Assembly (NCBI GenBank): GCA_965216425.1
Contig: CBDCFV010000005.1
Location: 1,204,815-1,268,814 of the forward strand
From: CBDCFV01 sp965216425
Lineage (GTDB): Bacteria; Chloroflexota; Dehalococcoidia; Lucifugimonadales; UBA3495
Length of the DNA stretch: 64,000 nt
Direction of reading: 5' to 3'
The translations under genes were made by a program, and so were the position numbers. Shown here in pieces: positions 24,746 through 33,104 of this stretch; positions within the stretch are counted from its first letter, which is position 1, and each line of letters opens with the position of its first letter. The notes beneath the pieces are model-generated. The model was not told the origin of the DNA and ran no database searches. It saw only the letters and a list, made by a program, of their open reading frames with translations.

Positions 24746-25882
24746 CTACCCGGACATTTGGAAGAACTTGCCCTCGGTCTTGATGGAAGGCGCGACCACC
24801 ATTTCGACCTTGTGGAAGTCTCGGACAGTGTATGCGCCGCACATCCCCATAGATACGCGGAGGGCGCCAACGAGGTTTTGCGTACCGTCAGTGCGGCTGC
24901 TTGGGCCGTGCAGAATCTGTTGCAGGGATCCCTTGGTGCCGACCTTGATGCGGGTTCCTCGTGGCAATTCTGGGTGGGCGTTGGCCATTCCCCAGTTGTA
25001 GCCGCGGCCCGGCGCCTCTTCGGCTTGGGCGAAGGGGGTGCCCAGCATTACACCATCGGCGCCGCTGGCTATGGCCTTGCAAACGTCCCCGCCGGTGCGC
25101 AAGCCTCCATCGGTGATGACGGTGACATATCGGCCGGTGCGGCGGAAATAGTCTTCCCTAGCAGCCGCGCATTCCAAGGTGGCGGTCACTTGGGGTATCC
25201 CTACTCCGGTAACCTCGCGGGTGGTGCAGGCCGCTCCTGGTCCTACGCCGACCAGAATGCCGTCTATGCCGGTCTGCATCAACTCTTGGGCCACGTTGTA
25301 GGTAACGCAGTTTCCTACAACCACCGGCACCTTCAGGGCCTCGATCAGCTCGGAGAACACCAGCCCCCGGTAGCTGCGCGACATGTGCCTGGCGGTGGTG
25401 ACTGTGGACTGGACGACGACGATGTCCGCGCCGGCCTCTACGGCCACCGGGGACATTCGTTTGGTTGTCTGAGGAGTGAACGAAACGGCGCACACCGCGC
25501 CGGACTTACGGATTTCCTGGACCCGTTCGCCGATCAGATTTTCCTGAATCGGCTCGGAGTAGACCTGCTGTAAGTGGCCTGTGACCTCCTCCTGGGACAT
25601 GGAGGTCAACTCTTCCAATACCGAGTAGGGGTCTTCATAGCGAGTGTAAAGGCCCTCGGCGTTCAACACCCCAAGGCCGCCCATCTGGTGCATCAGGGTT
25701 GCAAAATGGGGCGACACCGCTCCGTCCATAGCGGACGCAAGAACGGGTATATCAAAAGCCCTGTCGCCGATGGTCATCTTGGTCGAGGTCAAGTCCGGGT
25801 TGATGGTAACCTCACCCGGAACGATTGCTACTTCGTCAAAGCCGTAAGACCTTTCCAACTCTTTGAACAGGCGCCTCGGCAT
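24746..25882 (-). CDS. guaB3: GuaB3-type IMP dehydrogenase family protein
   Basis: A 378-residue TIM-barrel protein of the IMP dehydrogenase/GMP reductase superfamily. The catalytic-cysteine loop is VGPGAACTTREVTGVG (about residue 215). The phosphate-binding segment is ITDGGLRTGGDVCKAIASGA (about 255), followed by DGVMLGTPFA and a C-terminal flap region (LRVSMGMCGAYTVRDF). It lacks the CBS domains of GuaB, and the N-terminal region (FKELERSYGFDEVAIVP) is typical of GuaB3 proteins. It probably acts in guanine nucleotide balance; the reaction direction is not certain. Same strand as the selenoprotein, 182 bp upstream of it. Confidence 0.87.
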   Translation of the reverse strand: MPRRLFKELERSYGFDEVAIVPGEVTINPDLTSTKMTIGDRAFDIPVLASAMDGAVSPHFATLMHQMGGLGVLNAEGLYTRYEDPYSVLEELTSMSQEEVTGHLQQVYSEPIQENLIGERVQEIRKSGAVCAVSFTPQTTKRMSPVAVEAGADIVVVQSTVTTARHMSRSYRGLVFSELIEALKVPVVVGNCVTYNVAQELMQTGIDGILVGVGPGAACTTREVTGVGIPQVTATLECAAAREDYFRRTGRYVTVITDGGLRTGGDVCKAIASGADGVMLGTPFAQAEEAPGRGYNWGMANAHPELPRGTRIKVGTKGSLQQILHGPSSRTDGTQNLVGALRVSMGMCGAYTVRDFHKVEMVVAPSIKTEGKFFQMSG

Positions 25883-26045
25883 CCCTTCTTACCTCGACTG
25901 AAGTCTCATTTTGTGTGCGGCTGACTCTATCAGGAACCTCGGCATTAAGTCAACGGAAATGGGCGGGCCGACTTGGCGTGTTTCCATCCGGTCCGCAGAG
26001 GTTGGATAAAATTCGGGGATTCTCAAATGGGGGGGTGTTTGACTC

Positions 26046-26074
26046 TTGCCAGGTTGTGAAAAATAGTGCATACT
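26046..26074 (+). promoter_or_regulatory. Predicted promoter of the 5S rRNA gene
   Basis: TTGCCA (26046-26051) and CATACT (26069-26074) are separated by 17 bp, placing the start about ten bases before the mature 5S end. An overlapping alternative is TTGACT (26039-26044) with AATAGT (26062-26067), also 17 bp apart. Confidence 0.5.
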
Positions 26075-26090
26075 TTGGGTCGACATTACT

Positions 26091-26208
26091 TCTTGGTGGT
26101 TTGAGCGTGGCGGACCCACCCGTTCCCATCCCGAACACGGTAGTGAAACGCCTCAGCGCCAACGATACTGCCTTGGTAACGGGGTGGGAAAATAGGTCAC
26201 CGCCGGGG
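26091..26208 (+). rRNA. rrf: 5S ribosomal RNA
   Basis: The highly conserved core CCCATCCCGAACACGG, followed by AGTGAAACGCCTCAGCGCC and GGGTGGGAAAATAGGTCACCG, is diagnostic of bacterial 5S rRNA. The 5' TCTTGGTGGT pairs with the 3' ACCGCCGGGG to form helix I, setting the ends at about 26091 and 26208 (118 nt). No 23S or 16S gene flanks it, so this is a solitary 5S gene. Confidence 0.93.
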
Positions 26209-26574
26209 GGTATGTCATACCCACAACTAACATCCGCTTAAAACCACGGCCCCGACAGGGAAGTCTCCACCACCGACGGGATGGCGAGGCCGACCTACCG
26301 CCACTTTTTCGATTTCCAGATACCGGCGGTTATGTAATTTAGTCGCGGTTTTTTTACTTTACACAACACTTACCCGTAAACTATAATCGGCGGATGTTTG
26401 TTGGCACACCTCTGACTGCTCTGAGTCGCAAGCCCCGGAGCGGCAGGGTTAATTGACTGTAATGAGGTGTGGAACAGGTGAGGAAGGTCGGGTAATCGTT
26501 TCCTCGCCGGGTACTCACTAAAGACCTACTGCCGCAGTAGAGGGCCCTGAGCTTCATCACCAGGAGCGATTGTT
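26209..26574 (+). promoter_or_regulatory. Region between 5S rRNA and clpC with a predicted clpC promoter
   Basis: TTTACA (26358-26363) and TATAAT (26382-26387) are separated by 18 bp, a good sigma-70-type promoter that would give a clpC leader of about 180 nt. The first 130 bp after 5S are GC-rich and may hold its processing or termination signals. No gene is seen. Confidence 0.55.
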
Positions 26575-29061
26575 ATGGGAAGTCGGTTCGAGAAATTCTC
26601 CGAGAGAGCCCGCCGGGTTCTGTCGTTGGCCCAGGAAGAAGCCCAGCGATTCAACCACAACTATATTGGGACCGAGCATATTTTGTTGGGCTTGGTGCGG
26701 GAGACTGAGGGCGTCGCCGCCCGGGTCCTGTCCAGCCTGACTGTGGATCTCAGCAAAGTCCGTTCTGCGGTTGAGTTCATCATTGGGCGCGGCGAGAAAC
26801 CAGCCCAAGGGGAGATCGGACTGACTCCTCGCGCGAAAAAGGTAGTGGAGTTGGCCGTTGACGAGGCTCGGCGGATGAACCACACCTACATCGGGACCGA
26901 ACACCTGTTGATTGGCCTGCTCCGTGAAGGAGAAGGCGTCGCCGCCGGGGTGCTGGAAAGCTTGGGCGTGACCCTTGACAAGGTACGGGCGGAGACCCAT
27001 CGCATTTTGAGCCACAGCGCCGGCACCGGCTCTCAAAGCTCTCGCACCGCGTCCCGCACTCCTACTCTCGACCAGTTGGGCGTCGACCTGACGGTGGCAG
27101 CCAGGGCCGACAAGCTCGACCCGGTTGTGGGACGGGAACAGGAAATCCAGCGGGTGATACAAATACTCAGCCGCCGTACCAAGAACAACCCGGTCTTGGT
27201 GGGTGAGCCAGGGGTTGGCAAGACCGCCATCGTAGAGGCCTTGGCCCAGCGCATTGGCGGCGGAGAAGTCCCGGAGACCCTGCAAGGTAAGCGGCTTGTC
27301 ACGCTGGACATGGGTGCCCTCGTGGCGGGGACCAAGTACCGCGGCGAGTTCGAGGAACGTCTTAAGAAGGTCATTGACGAGATAAAGACGTCCGGCAACT
27401 GCGTGTTGTTCATCGATGAGGTGCACACTATTGTAGGCGCGGGCGCCGCAGAAGGCGCTGTCGATGCCTCCAACATCCTCAAGCCATCACTGGCCAGAGG
27501 AGAACTCCAGTGCATCGGCGCCACTACCTTGGACGACTATCGCAAGTACGTCGAAAGAGACCCGGCGTTGGAGCGGAGGCTACAGCCCGTCCGTGTCGAA
27601 GAGCCCACCAGCGACGAGACCATTCAGATCCTCCAGGGCGTTATAGGGCGTTACGAAGACCATCATAAGGTGGACTTCACTGAAGAGGCTATACGGACGG
27701 CCGCCGTATTGGCCGCGCGGTTTATCTCCGACCGGTTCCTTCCGGACAAGGCCATAGACCTGATTGACGAGGCCGGCTCCCGCGTGCGGCTGCGAGGCAG
27801 CGTCACCCCGGCGTCGGTGAAAGACGCGATGCAGGTGCTGGAAGAGGTACGCAAGGAGAAGGACGAGGCAATCGCCTCCCAGAGATATGAGGCTGCCGCC
27901 GAGTTGCGCGACCGCGAATTGCGCCAGAACGCAGACCTGAACGACTTGGAAAAGGAATGGCATGAAGGCCGCGGCAAAGACCGGCCGGTGGTTACTGAAG
28001 ATGACATTGCGGAAGTGGTGAGCATGTGGACCGGTATCCCGGTGACGCGGCTCGCCCAGGAAGAGACTGATCGACTGCTTCGCATGGAGCAGGAAATCCA
28101 CACACGCATCATAGGCCAGGACGAAGCTATCGTCGGCATCGCCAAGTCGGTGCGAAGAGCGAGGGCAGGCCTGAAAGATCCCAGGCGTCCCATCGGCGTG
28201 TTCATGTTCCTGGGGCCTACCGGTGTCGGCAAGACCGAGTTGGTAAGGGCGATGGCCGAGTTCATGTTTGGCGACGAAGAAACTATGATCCGGCTGGACA
28301 TGTCCGAGTTCCAGGAACGGCACACGGTCGCCCGGCTCATTGGAGCCCCTCCGGGTTACGTTGGCTATGATGAGGGGGGCCAGTTAACCGAGAGCGTCCG
28401 TAGGAAGAACTACTGCGTAGTCTTGCTGGACGAGATTGAGAAGGCCCACCCCGAGGTTTTCAACATCCTGTTGCAGATTTTCGATGCCGGCACTTTGACC
28501 GACGCCAGGGGCCGCAAGGTCGACTTCCGGAACTCCATCCTTGTAATGACCAGCAACCTTGGGTCTGACTTGATCAAGCGGGAGACCAATCTGGGCTTCA
28601 GCATCAAGACCGACGAAGCCCAGACCGAAGAGAGTTCATACCAGCGGATGAAGGACAAGGTGATGGATGAGGTGAAGCGATTCTTCCGTCCTGAATTCCT
28701 TAACCGCATTGACGCTACGGTTGTGTTCCACCAGCTTAACCGGGCTGAGATCCTGTCCATCGTTGAACTCATGATAGGGCAGGTCCGGAAAGAGCTCGAG
28801 GAGAAGAAGATCGCCTTGGAGATGACCGAGGCGGCCCGAGAATACTTGGGAGAAAAAGGCTTCGACCCGGTTATGGGAGCACGTCCCTTGCGGAGGCTGA
28901 TCCAGAACGTGATAGAAGACAATCTATCGGAAGAGGTGCTTAGCGGGCGGTTGAACGCGGGTGACGTGGCGTTGGTCGATGTGGAAGAGGGCGAGATCGT
29001 GATTCGCAATAAATCAAATATAGAAGCGGAGATACCCGCCGAAGCCGGCACCCCCGTATGA
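26575..29061 (+). CDS. clpC: ATP-dependent Clp protease ATP-binding subunit ClpC
   Basis: An 828-residue HSP100 unfoldase that feeds proteins into ClpP. It has a double N-terminal Clp repeat (residues 5-145, with the pair NYIGTEHILLGLV / HTYIGTEHLLIGLL). The first AAA+ module has Walker A VGEPGVGKTAIVEALAQR (about 210), the middle domain has a UVR-like segment (ASQRYEAAAELRDRE, about 435), and the second AAA+ module has LGPTGVGKTELVRAMAEF (about 545) with the C-terminal D2 domain. The middle-domain length fits ClpC rather than ClpB or ClpA. No ctsR, mcsA or mcsB is adjacent. It is preceded by AGGAG and followed by a strong terminator. Confidence 0.96.
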   Translation: MGSRFEKFSERARRVLSLAQEEAQRFNHNYIGTEHILLGLVRETEGVAARVLSSLTVDLSKVRSAVEFIIGRGEKPAQGEIGLTPRAKKVVELAVDEARRMNHTYIGTEHLLIGLLREGEGVAAGVLESLGVTLDKVRAETHRILSHSAGTGSQSSRTASRTPTLDQLGVDLTVAARADKLDPVVGREQEIQRVIQILSRRTKNNPVLVGEPGVGKTAIVEALAQRIGGGEVPETLQGKRLVTLDMGALVAGTKYRGEFEERLKKVIDEIKTSGNCVLFIDEVHTIVGAGAAEGAVDASNILKPSLARGELQCIGATTLDDYRKYVERDPALERRLQPVRVEEPTSDETIQILQGVIGRYEDHHKVDFTEEAIRTAAVLAARFISDRFLPDKAIDLIDEAGSRVRLRGSVTPASVKDAMQVLEEVRKEKDEAIASQRYEAAAELRDRELRQNADLNDLEKEWHEGRGKDRPVVTEDDIAEVVSMWTGIPVTRLAQEETDRLLRMEQEIHTRIIGQDEAIVGIAKSVRRARAGLKDPRRPIGVFMFLGPTGVGKTELVRAMAEFMFGDEETMIRLDMSEFQERHTVARLIGAPPGYVGYDEGGQLTESVRRKNYCVVLLDEIEKAHPEVFNILLQIFDAGTLTDARGRKVDFRNSILVMTSNLGSDLIKRETNLGFSIKTDEAQTEESSYQRMKDKVMDEVKRFFRPEFLNRIDATVVFHQLNRAEILSIVELMIGQVRKELEEKKIALEMTEAAREYLGEKGFDPVMGARPLRRLIQNVIEDNLSEEVLSGRLNAGDVALVDVEEGEIVIRNKSNIEAEIPAEAGTPV

Positions 29062-29091
29062 TCTAAACCCGGCAACTTGAATAGGCTACTG

Positions 29092-29130
29092 ACAGAAGGC
29101 CCCGCGTTCGCGGGGCCTTCTGTTGTTATA
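29092..29130 (+). terminator. Intrinsic terminator after clpC
   Basis: A perfect 14-bp stem (29092-29105 and 29110-29123) with a GTTC loop, followed by TGTTATAATT. It lies 30 bases after the clpC stop and ends 33 bases before the radA start. Confidence 0.88.
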
Positions 29131-29162
29131 ATTGGCGAACTTGAGTGAAGAGAGGTCATCGG

Positions 29163-30557
29163 TTGACTCGCCAAAAAGACAAATCTCGCACAGTGTTTTT
29201 CTGTACTGACTGTGGGTTCGAGAGCCCCAAGTGGATGGGGTTCTGTCCCTCCCCTTCCTGTGGTTCGGGCCAACCCTTGGTGGAAAGCAACGCCCGCGCT
29301 AAGGGATCTAGCCATTCCCCTTGGATGGCTGCTTCATCGGTAGGATTCCAGGAGTTGTCGGAACTGGACTCCAACGATGGGCAACGAATAGAGTTGCCTT
29401 GCCGGGAGCTTAACCGGGCTCTCGGTGGCGGCATCGTTCCTGGCTCGGTCGTATTGCTGGCAGGTGAGCCTGGAGTGGGCAAGTCCACGCTCCTGCTCCA
29501 AGTCGCCCGGTATCTGTCCGAGGCAGGGCAAACAGTGGTATACGTCGCGGGGGAGGAGTCCCCGCAGCAGATCAAACTGAGGTCGGAAAGGCTGGGGTTT
29601 TCCGGACGAGGGGTGTTGTTGTTGTCGGAAACCGATGTCGATGAGGTTATCAACAGGCTGGAAGAACGCCAGCCCTCCTTGGCGATATTCGACTCCATCC
29701 AAACCATGTACTGTCCGGACGTAGCTTCTGCCCCGGGCACAGTAGGTCAGGTGCGGGAGGCGGGTTTGCGGCTGATGCGCTGGTCCAAAGCCCGCAATGT
29801 GCCGGTGATTCTGGCGGGACATTTGACCAAGGACGGCGCGGTGGCGGGGCCGAGGACACTGGAACACATGGTGGATGTAGTTCTCTCCTTGGAGTCACAG
29901 GAATTCGGCTCACTTCGTTTGCTGAGATGCAGTAAGAATCGCTTCGGCTCCACCCATGAAGTTGGCGTGTTCGAGATGTCCGGGCGTGGATTGATCGAAG
30001 TAGAGGACCCGTCGAAGGCGATTCTGGAACAGAGGTACGCTCAGGCTGTGGGCGCGGCCTTGACGCCGGTGTTGGAAGGTACCCGTCCGATGGTGTTGGA
30101 AGTGCAGGCATTGACCTCCCCGTCCCATCTTCCCGCTCCCCGGAGAGTTGCCAACGGCTTGGACTTCAACCGCCTGCTGATGCTGATTGCCGTGGCGGGG
30201 AGGCGCGGCGGGCTGGATCTGTCAGGACAGGACATTATCGTCAACGTGGCCGGCGGCTTGAAGGTCAACGAACCGGCGGTGGACTTGGCTATCGTTTTAG
30301 CCATCGGGTCCAGCCTGCACAATCGCGCGCTTGACCCGGGGCTGGTGGCCTTTGGGGAATTGGGCCTCGGAGGGGAGGTCCGGTCGGTGCCGCAGGCCCA
30401 ACGGCGTCTACAAGAGGCGCAGCGGCTGGGTCTCAACACAGCCGTACTGCCAGCATCGACGCCGGAAGAAGAGGTTAATGGAGTGGGGTTGGACTTGTCC
30501 TTGGTCCGGACCGTGCGTCAAGCGCTTCAGGTGGGACTGGGAGGTCCGAGGCCTTAA
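29163..30557 (+). CDS. radA: DNA repair protein RadA
   Basis: A 464-residue RecA-like DNA repair helicase that promotes branch migration. It has an N-terminal C4 zinc finger (FFCTDCG with CPSPSCGSG), Walker A LAGEPGVGKSTLLLQVARY (about residue 100), and the RadA-specific KNRFGSTHEVGVFEM motif (about 260). A C-terminal Lon-protease-like domain includes GLDFNRLLMLIAVAGRRGGL. The start is TTG 29163, with AAGAGAGG seven bases upstream; the GTG at 29145 would put that signal inside the gene. It converges on moaE with overlapping stop codons. Confidence 0.94.
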   Translation: MTRQKDKSRTVFFCTDCGFESPKWMGFCPSPSCGSGQPLVESNARAKGSSHSPWMAASSVGFQELSELDSNDGQRIELPCRELNRALGGGIVPGSVVLLAGEPGVGKSTLLLQVARYLSEAGQTVVYVAGEESPQQIKLRSERLGFSGRGVLLLSETDVDEVINRLEERQPSLAIFDSIQTMYCPDVASAPGTVGQVREAGLRLMRWSKARNVPVILAGHLTKDGAVAGPRTLEHMVDVVLSLESQEFGSLRLLRCSKNRFGSTHEVGVFEMSGRGLIEVEDPSKAILEQRYAQAVGAALTPVLEGTRPMVLEVQALTSPSHLPAPRRVANGLDFNRLLMLIAVAGRRGGLDLSGQDIIVNVAGGLKVNEPAVDLAIVLAIGSSLHNRALDPGLVAFGELGLGGEVRSVPQAQRRLQEAQRLGLNTAVLPASTPEEEVNGVGLDLSLVRTVRQALQVGLGGPRP

Positions 30558-31015
30558 CCTCCGCCGGTCGTCGCGGTTGAGGCGACATGGTGCGGATCGA
30601 ATTCGTGGTCGTCGCACGCGACCCAACGTGAGCCGTCCTCGTAGACCTCTTTTTTCCAGATGGGGACCGTTTCCTTCAGCCGATCCACCGCTTGATGGCA
30701 AGCCAGGAAAGCCTCTTTCCGGTGAGGCGACGCTACGGCCACAACCAAGCTGATTTCCCCGATGTCCACCCGGCCAATCCGATGGGAAATGGCGATGTCT
30801 TCAACCCCGAACTCGACCATCAACCCTTGGCGCACTTCCTCCAGTTTCTTCAAAGCCATTTCTTCAAAGGCTTCATATTCCAGCGTGACTACCCGCTTGC
30901 CCTCAAAGTTATCGCGGGTGGTCCCCAGGAAGGTTACCACCGCGCCGTTGGTGTCTTTTTGCACCAAGGCGGTCACCTTGGCCGGGTCCAGTGGTTGATG
31001 GGTAATTTCGATCAT
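30554..31015 (-). CDS. moaE: Molybdopterin synthase catalytic subunit MoaE
   Basis: A 153-residue large subunit of molybdopterin synthase, which converts precursor Z (cPMP) to molybdopterin using sulfur carried by MoaD. Family blocks are GAVVTFLGTTRDNFEGK (about residue 24), LEYEAFEEMA, and PIWKKEVYEDGSRWV near the C-terminus with the catalytic lysines. It lies four bases after the moaD stop on the same strand. The pair would supply cofactor to enzymes such as the molybdenum hydroxylase in this window. Confidence 0.94.
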   Translation of the reverse strand: MIEITHQPLDPAKVTALVQKDTNGAVVTFLGTTRDNFEGKRVVTLEYEAFEEMALKKLEEVRQGLMVEFGVEDIAISHRIGRVDIGEISLVVAVASPHRKEAFLACHQAVDRLKETVPIWKKEVYEDGSRWVACDDHEFDPHHVASTATTGGG

Positions 31016-31019
31016 GGGA

Positions 31020-31265
31020 TTATCCTCCGCTGACCGGTGGAATCAAACAAACGTCGTCGCCGGATTGCAGGACAACGTCGGTCTCTGCGTAGTCGGCGTT
31101 AACCGCCACCACTATCTTTACTTGGGGTGGCGCGAGCATCGGAAATTGACGCCTGACCTCCGCAGTCAGGTCCGCCACCGTCGCGCCTTCGGGCAACTCC
31201 AGAGCGACAACGCTGCGCCCGGCCCGTTCCCGGTAAAGAGCAAAGAATCTAACGGTTATGTCCAC
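31020..31265 (-). CDS. moaD: Molybdopterin synthase sulfur carrier subunit MoaD
   Basis: A ubiquitin-fold sulfur carrier of about 81 residues ending in the required Gly-Gly (LIPPVSGG), which is adenylated and thiocarboxylated before sulfur transfer to MoaE. The fold begins at VDITVRFFALYRERAGR. The GTG at 31265 with GGGGA five bases upstream gives the normal family length. The ATG at 31307 would add 14 residues with no ribosome-binding site. First gene of moaD-moaE. Confidence 0.88.
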   Translation of the reverse strand: MDITVRFFALYRERAGRSVVALELPEGATVADLTAEVRRQFPMLAPPQVKIVVAVNADYAETDVVLQSGDDVCLIPPVSGG

Positions 31266-31307
31266 TGTCGTCCCCGGACCGGCGTTGTCGGCAAGCTTAT
31301 GGCGCAT

Positions 31308-31679
31308 CCGTTGGTCGGGGCTTGGGGATATAGACTGGGCCCCGGAACACGGTTAGCTTGATCGTTTGGTCGCGACCATATTATCGCACAGCAGCGGAGG
31401 GATTTACAGAAATTACGCGGCTCAGGCAACGGCTGGAACCAGCGGCTAGAAGAGCAAACCTATGCTGAGCGAATGCCGGGCGCCCGTCACATTTTGGCGC
31501 CCGTAATTTGAACGATGGAAGACTGACCATACAATCTTAAATTTACAGTGTCGCGGAAGCAAATGGAGTACTTCGTCAAGCGAGGCGAAATGGGAGGAAA
31601 CGAGAGGAAAACAGCCACGCCGGTAAACTCCGCTTGATACGAGTACGCCTAACGGATATAATTTGACGTACCCTTTCGT
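31308..31679. other. Upstream region of tRNA-Ile with a degenerate repeat
   Basis: Holds the second copy of the degenerate repeat found at 12785-13008 (here 31514-31612, uninterrupted) and, at its right end, the tRNA-Ile promoter. No gene is called. Confidence 0.5.
31634..31662 (+). promoter_or_regulatory. Strong predicted promoter of tRNA-Ile
   Basis: TTGATA (31634-31639), a 17-bp spacer and consensus TATAAT (31657-31662), ending 17 bases before the tRNA. Confidence 0.75.
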
Positions 31680-31756
31680 GGGCCTGTAGCTCAGGCGGTT
31701 AGAGCGCGGTCCTGATAAGACCGAGGTCGATAGTTCGAGTCTATCCAGGCCCACCA
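31680..31756 (+). tRNA. tRNA-Ile (anticodon GAU)
   Basis: A 77-nt cloverleaf: acceptor stem GGGCCTG/CAGGCCC, D arm GCTC...GAGC, anticodon stem CGGTC/GACCG with loop CTGATAA (anticodon GAT), T arm GATAG TTCGAGT CTATC, discriminator A and encoded CCA. It is isolated from rRNA genes. A frameshifted tyrosine recombinase starts 66 bp downstream, the usual layout of an integration site at a tRNA 3' end. Confidence 0.97.
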
Positions 31757-31822
31757 CAGCCTTTCAATAAGGCTACTCCAGATACAAATTGACGGCTTTA
31801 TCTCTCAGGTGCCAACGAATGA

Positions 31823-32850
31823 ATGACCGTCAAGCAGGTTTCTGACCTCAATCTTCGCGAAGTTGGTCAACGGTTCCTCACCAGCCTGAAGGCCTCTAAC
31901 CACTATACCCCCGGATACCGCGCCAGCCTCGAAGCCAGCGTCGCGCTGGTCGCACTATACGCCGAAGAACAAGTGTGGCCCCGCGTACGAGAGATCACCA
32001 CCGAGCACTTGGAGGACTATCTTATATACCTCCATGAGCGTCCTCGGTGGTTCGGCGAGCGTGCTTATGCCAAGCCGAAGAACCTATCCAAGGGCTACAT
32101 CCACGGCCAGTACCGCCGCATCCACCGGTTTTTCAACTGGCTGGTCGAGCGCGGGCACGTGGAGCGCAATCCGCTGCATTTGATCAAGCCACCCCACTTG
32201 GACGAGAAAACGGTCCCAGTGGTAACTGAGGACCAGATGCGTGATCTCCTCACCCTCACGGACCCTGTCCTCGCCAGAACTCCGGCCCACCGGTTCCGGC
32301 TGGTCCGCAACCGTGCGGTGCTGTATATGTTCTGGGACACTCCGGGACGGCTGAACGAGATAACCAAGATTGACCTTCAGGATATCGACTTGGAGAGTGG
32401 GTCCGTTCTGGTGATGGGTAAGGGCCGGAAAGAGCGCTCGATGCCTATCGGTGACGCCGATAGGTTAGTGTTGTGGGACTACCTGCGGGAAAGAGAGACT
32501 GTTTCCCCAACTGAGACGCCCTATGGGTATCAGAGCACGGCCGGGCGATACAGCCGAACGCGATATATTTGATGTTGAAACGTCTTGGGAAACGGGCCGG
32601 CATCGCGAACCTGCGTACCCACCAGTTCCGCCACTCCTATACAGTCAACGCCCTGAGGGCCGGGATGCCGGAGCAGGTGCTAAAAATAATTGGCGGGTGG
32701 AAAAAAATACCGGAGACCTATTTCAGGACGTTGGGGGAGGAGGACGCCAGGGAGTTCCATCGGCAAGTGATCCCCGGGGACCGTCTGGGGCGTGCGCCAT
32801 CAGGTGGCAGGGGGCGGTACCGGCAGGGACCGCAGCGGGGGAAGTTGTAA
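31823..32850 (+). pseudogene. Tyrosine recombinase/integrase, frameshifted
   Basis: Two frames together encode a XerC/D-like recombinase of about 340 residues. The first (31823-32572) holds the SAM-like core-binding domain and the start of the catalytic domain (TPGRLNEITKIDLQDID, first catalytic Arg). The second holds the box II region (RTHQFRHSYTVNALRAGMP, His-x-x-Arg) and the probable Tyr (PETYFRTLG). The continuation LWVSEHGRAIQPNAIYLMLK is readable just before the second ORF, so one base is missing at about 32519-32522 in a CCC run. Position directly behind tRNA-Ile suggests it integrated a now decayed element. A sequencing error cannot be excluded. Confidence 0.82.
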
Positions 32851-32922
32851 GCCCTCTCGCCCTCGGCTGTGCAACCCTGGAACCAATAGCTCACTTCGAC
32901 ACTCCACATCGTCCGGACCCAA

Positions 32923-32969
32923 GGTTTCTCCAGAAAAGCTCCGTATCGGGTTTTCTTTTGGGAGAAACC
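32923..32969. repeat. Inverted repeat behind the recombinase gene
   Basis: Arms GGTTTCTCC (32923-32931) and GGGAGAAACC (32960-32969), with further complementary A/T-rich sequence inside. It could be a weak terminator or a remnant mobile-element end; there is no clear T-tract. Confidence 0.4.
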
Positions 32970-33104
32970 AAATAGCGTCGGTACCAGCACAGGTTCTTTC
33001 ACGGCCCCACTCATTTGAGTTGTCGGGACTCTAACGTTGGTCGATAAGTCAATCTGGCAAGGCCGTGGACAGGCTGTGCATCGCGATTCCCTGGCATTTC
33101 GGTG

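Noticed and set aside
31446..31757. Minus-strand 103-residue ORF overlapping tRNA-Ile
   Set aside because: Its N-terminal part is the antisense translation of the tRNA, a well-known false gene pattern.
31823..32850. Programmed frameshift in the tyrosine recombinase
   Set aside because: No slippery heptamer like that of the IS5 element, and recombinases of this type are normally made from one frame; a simple deletion is more likely.
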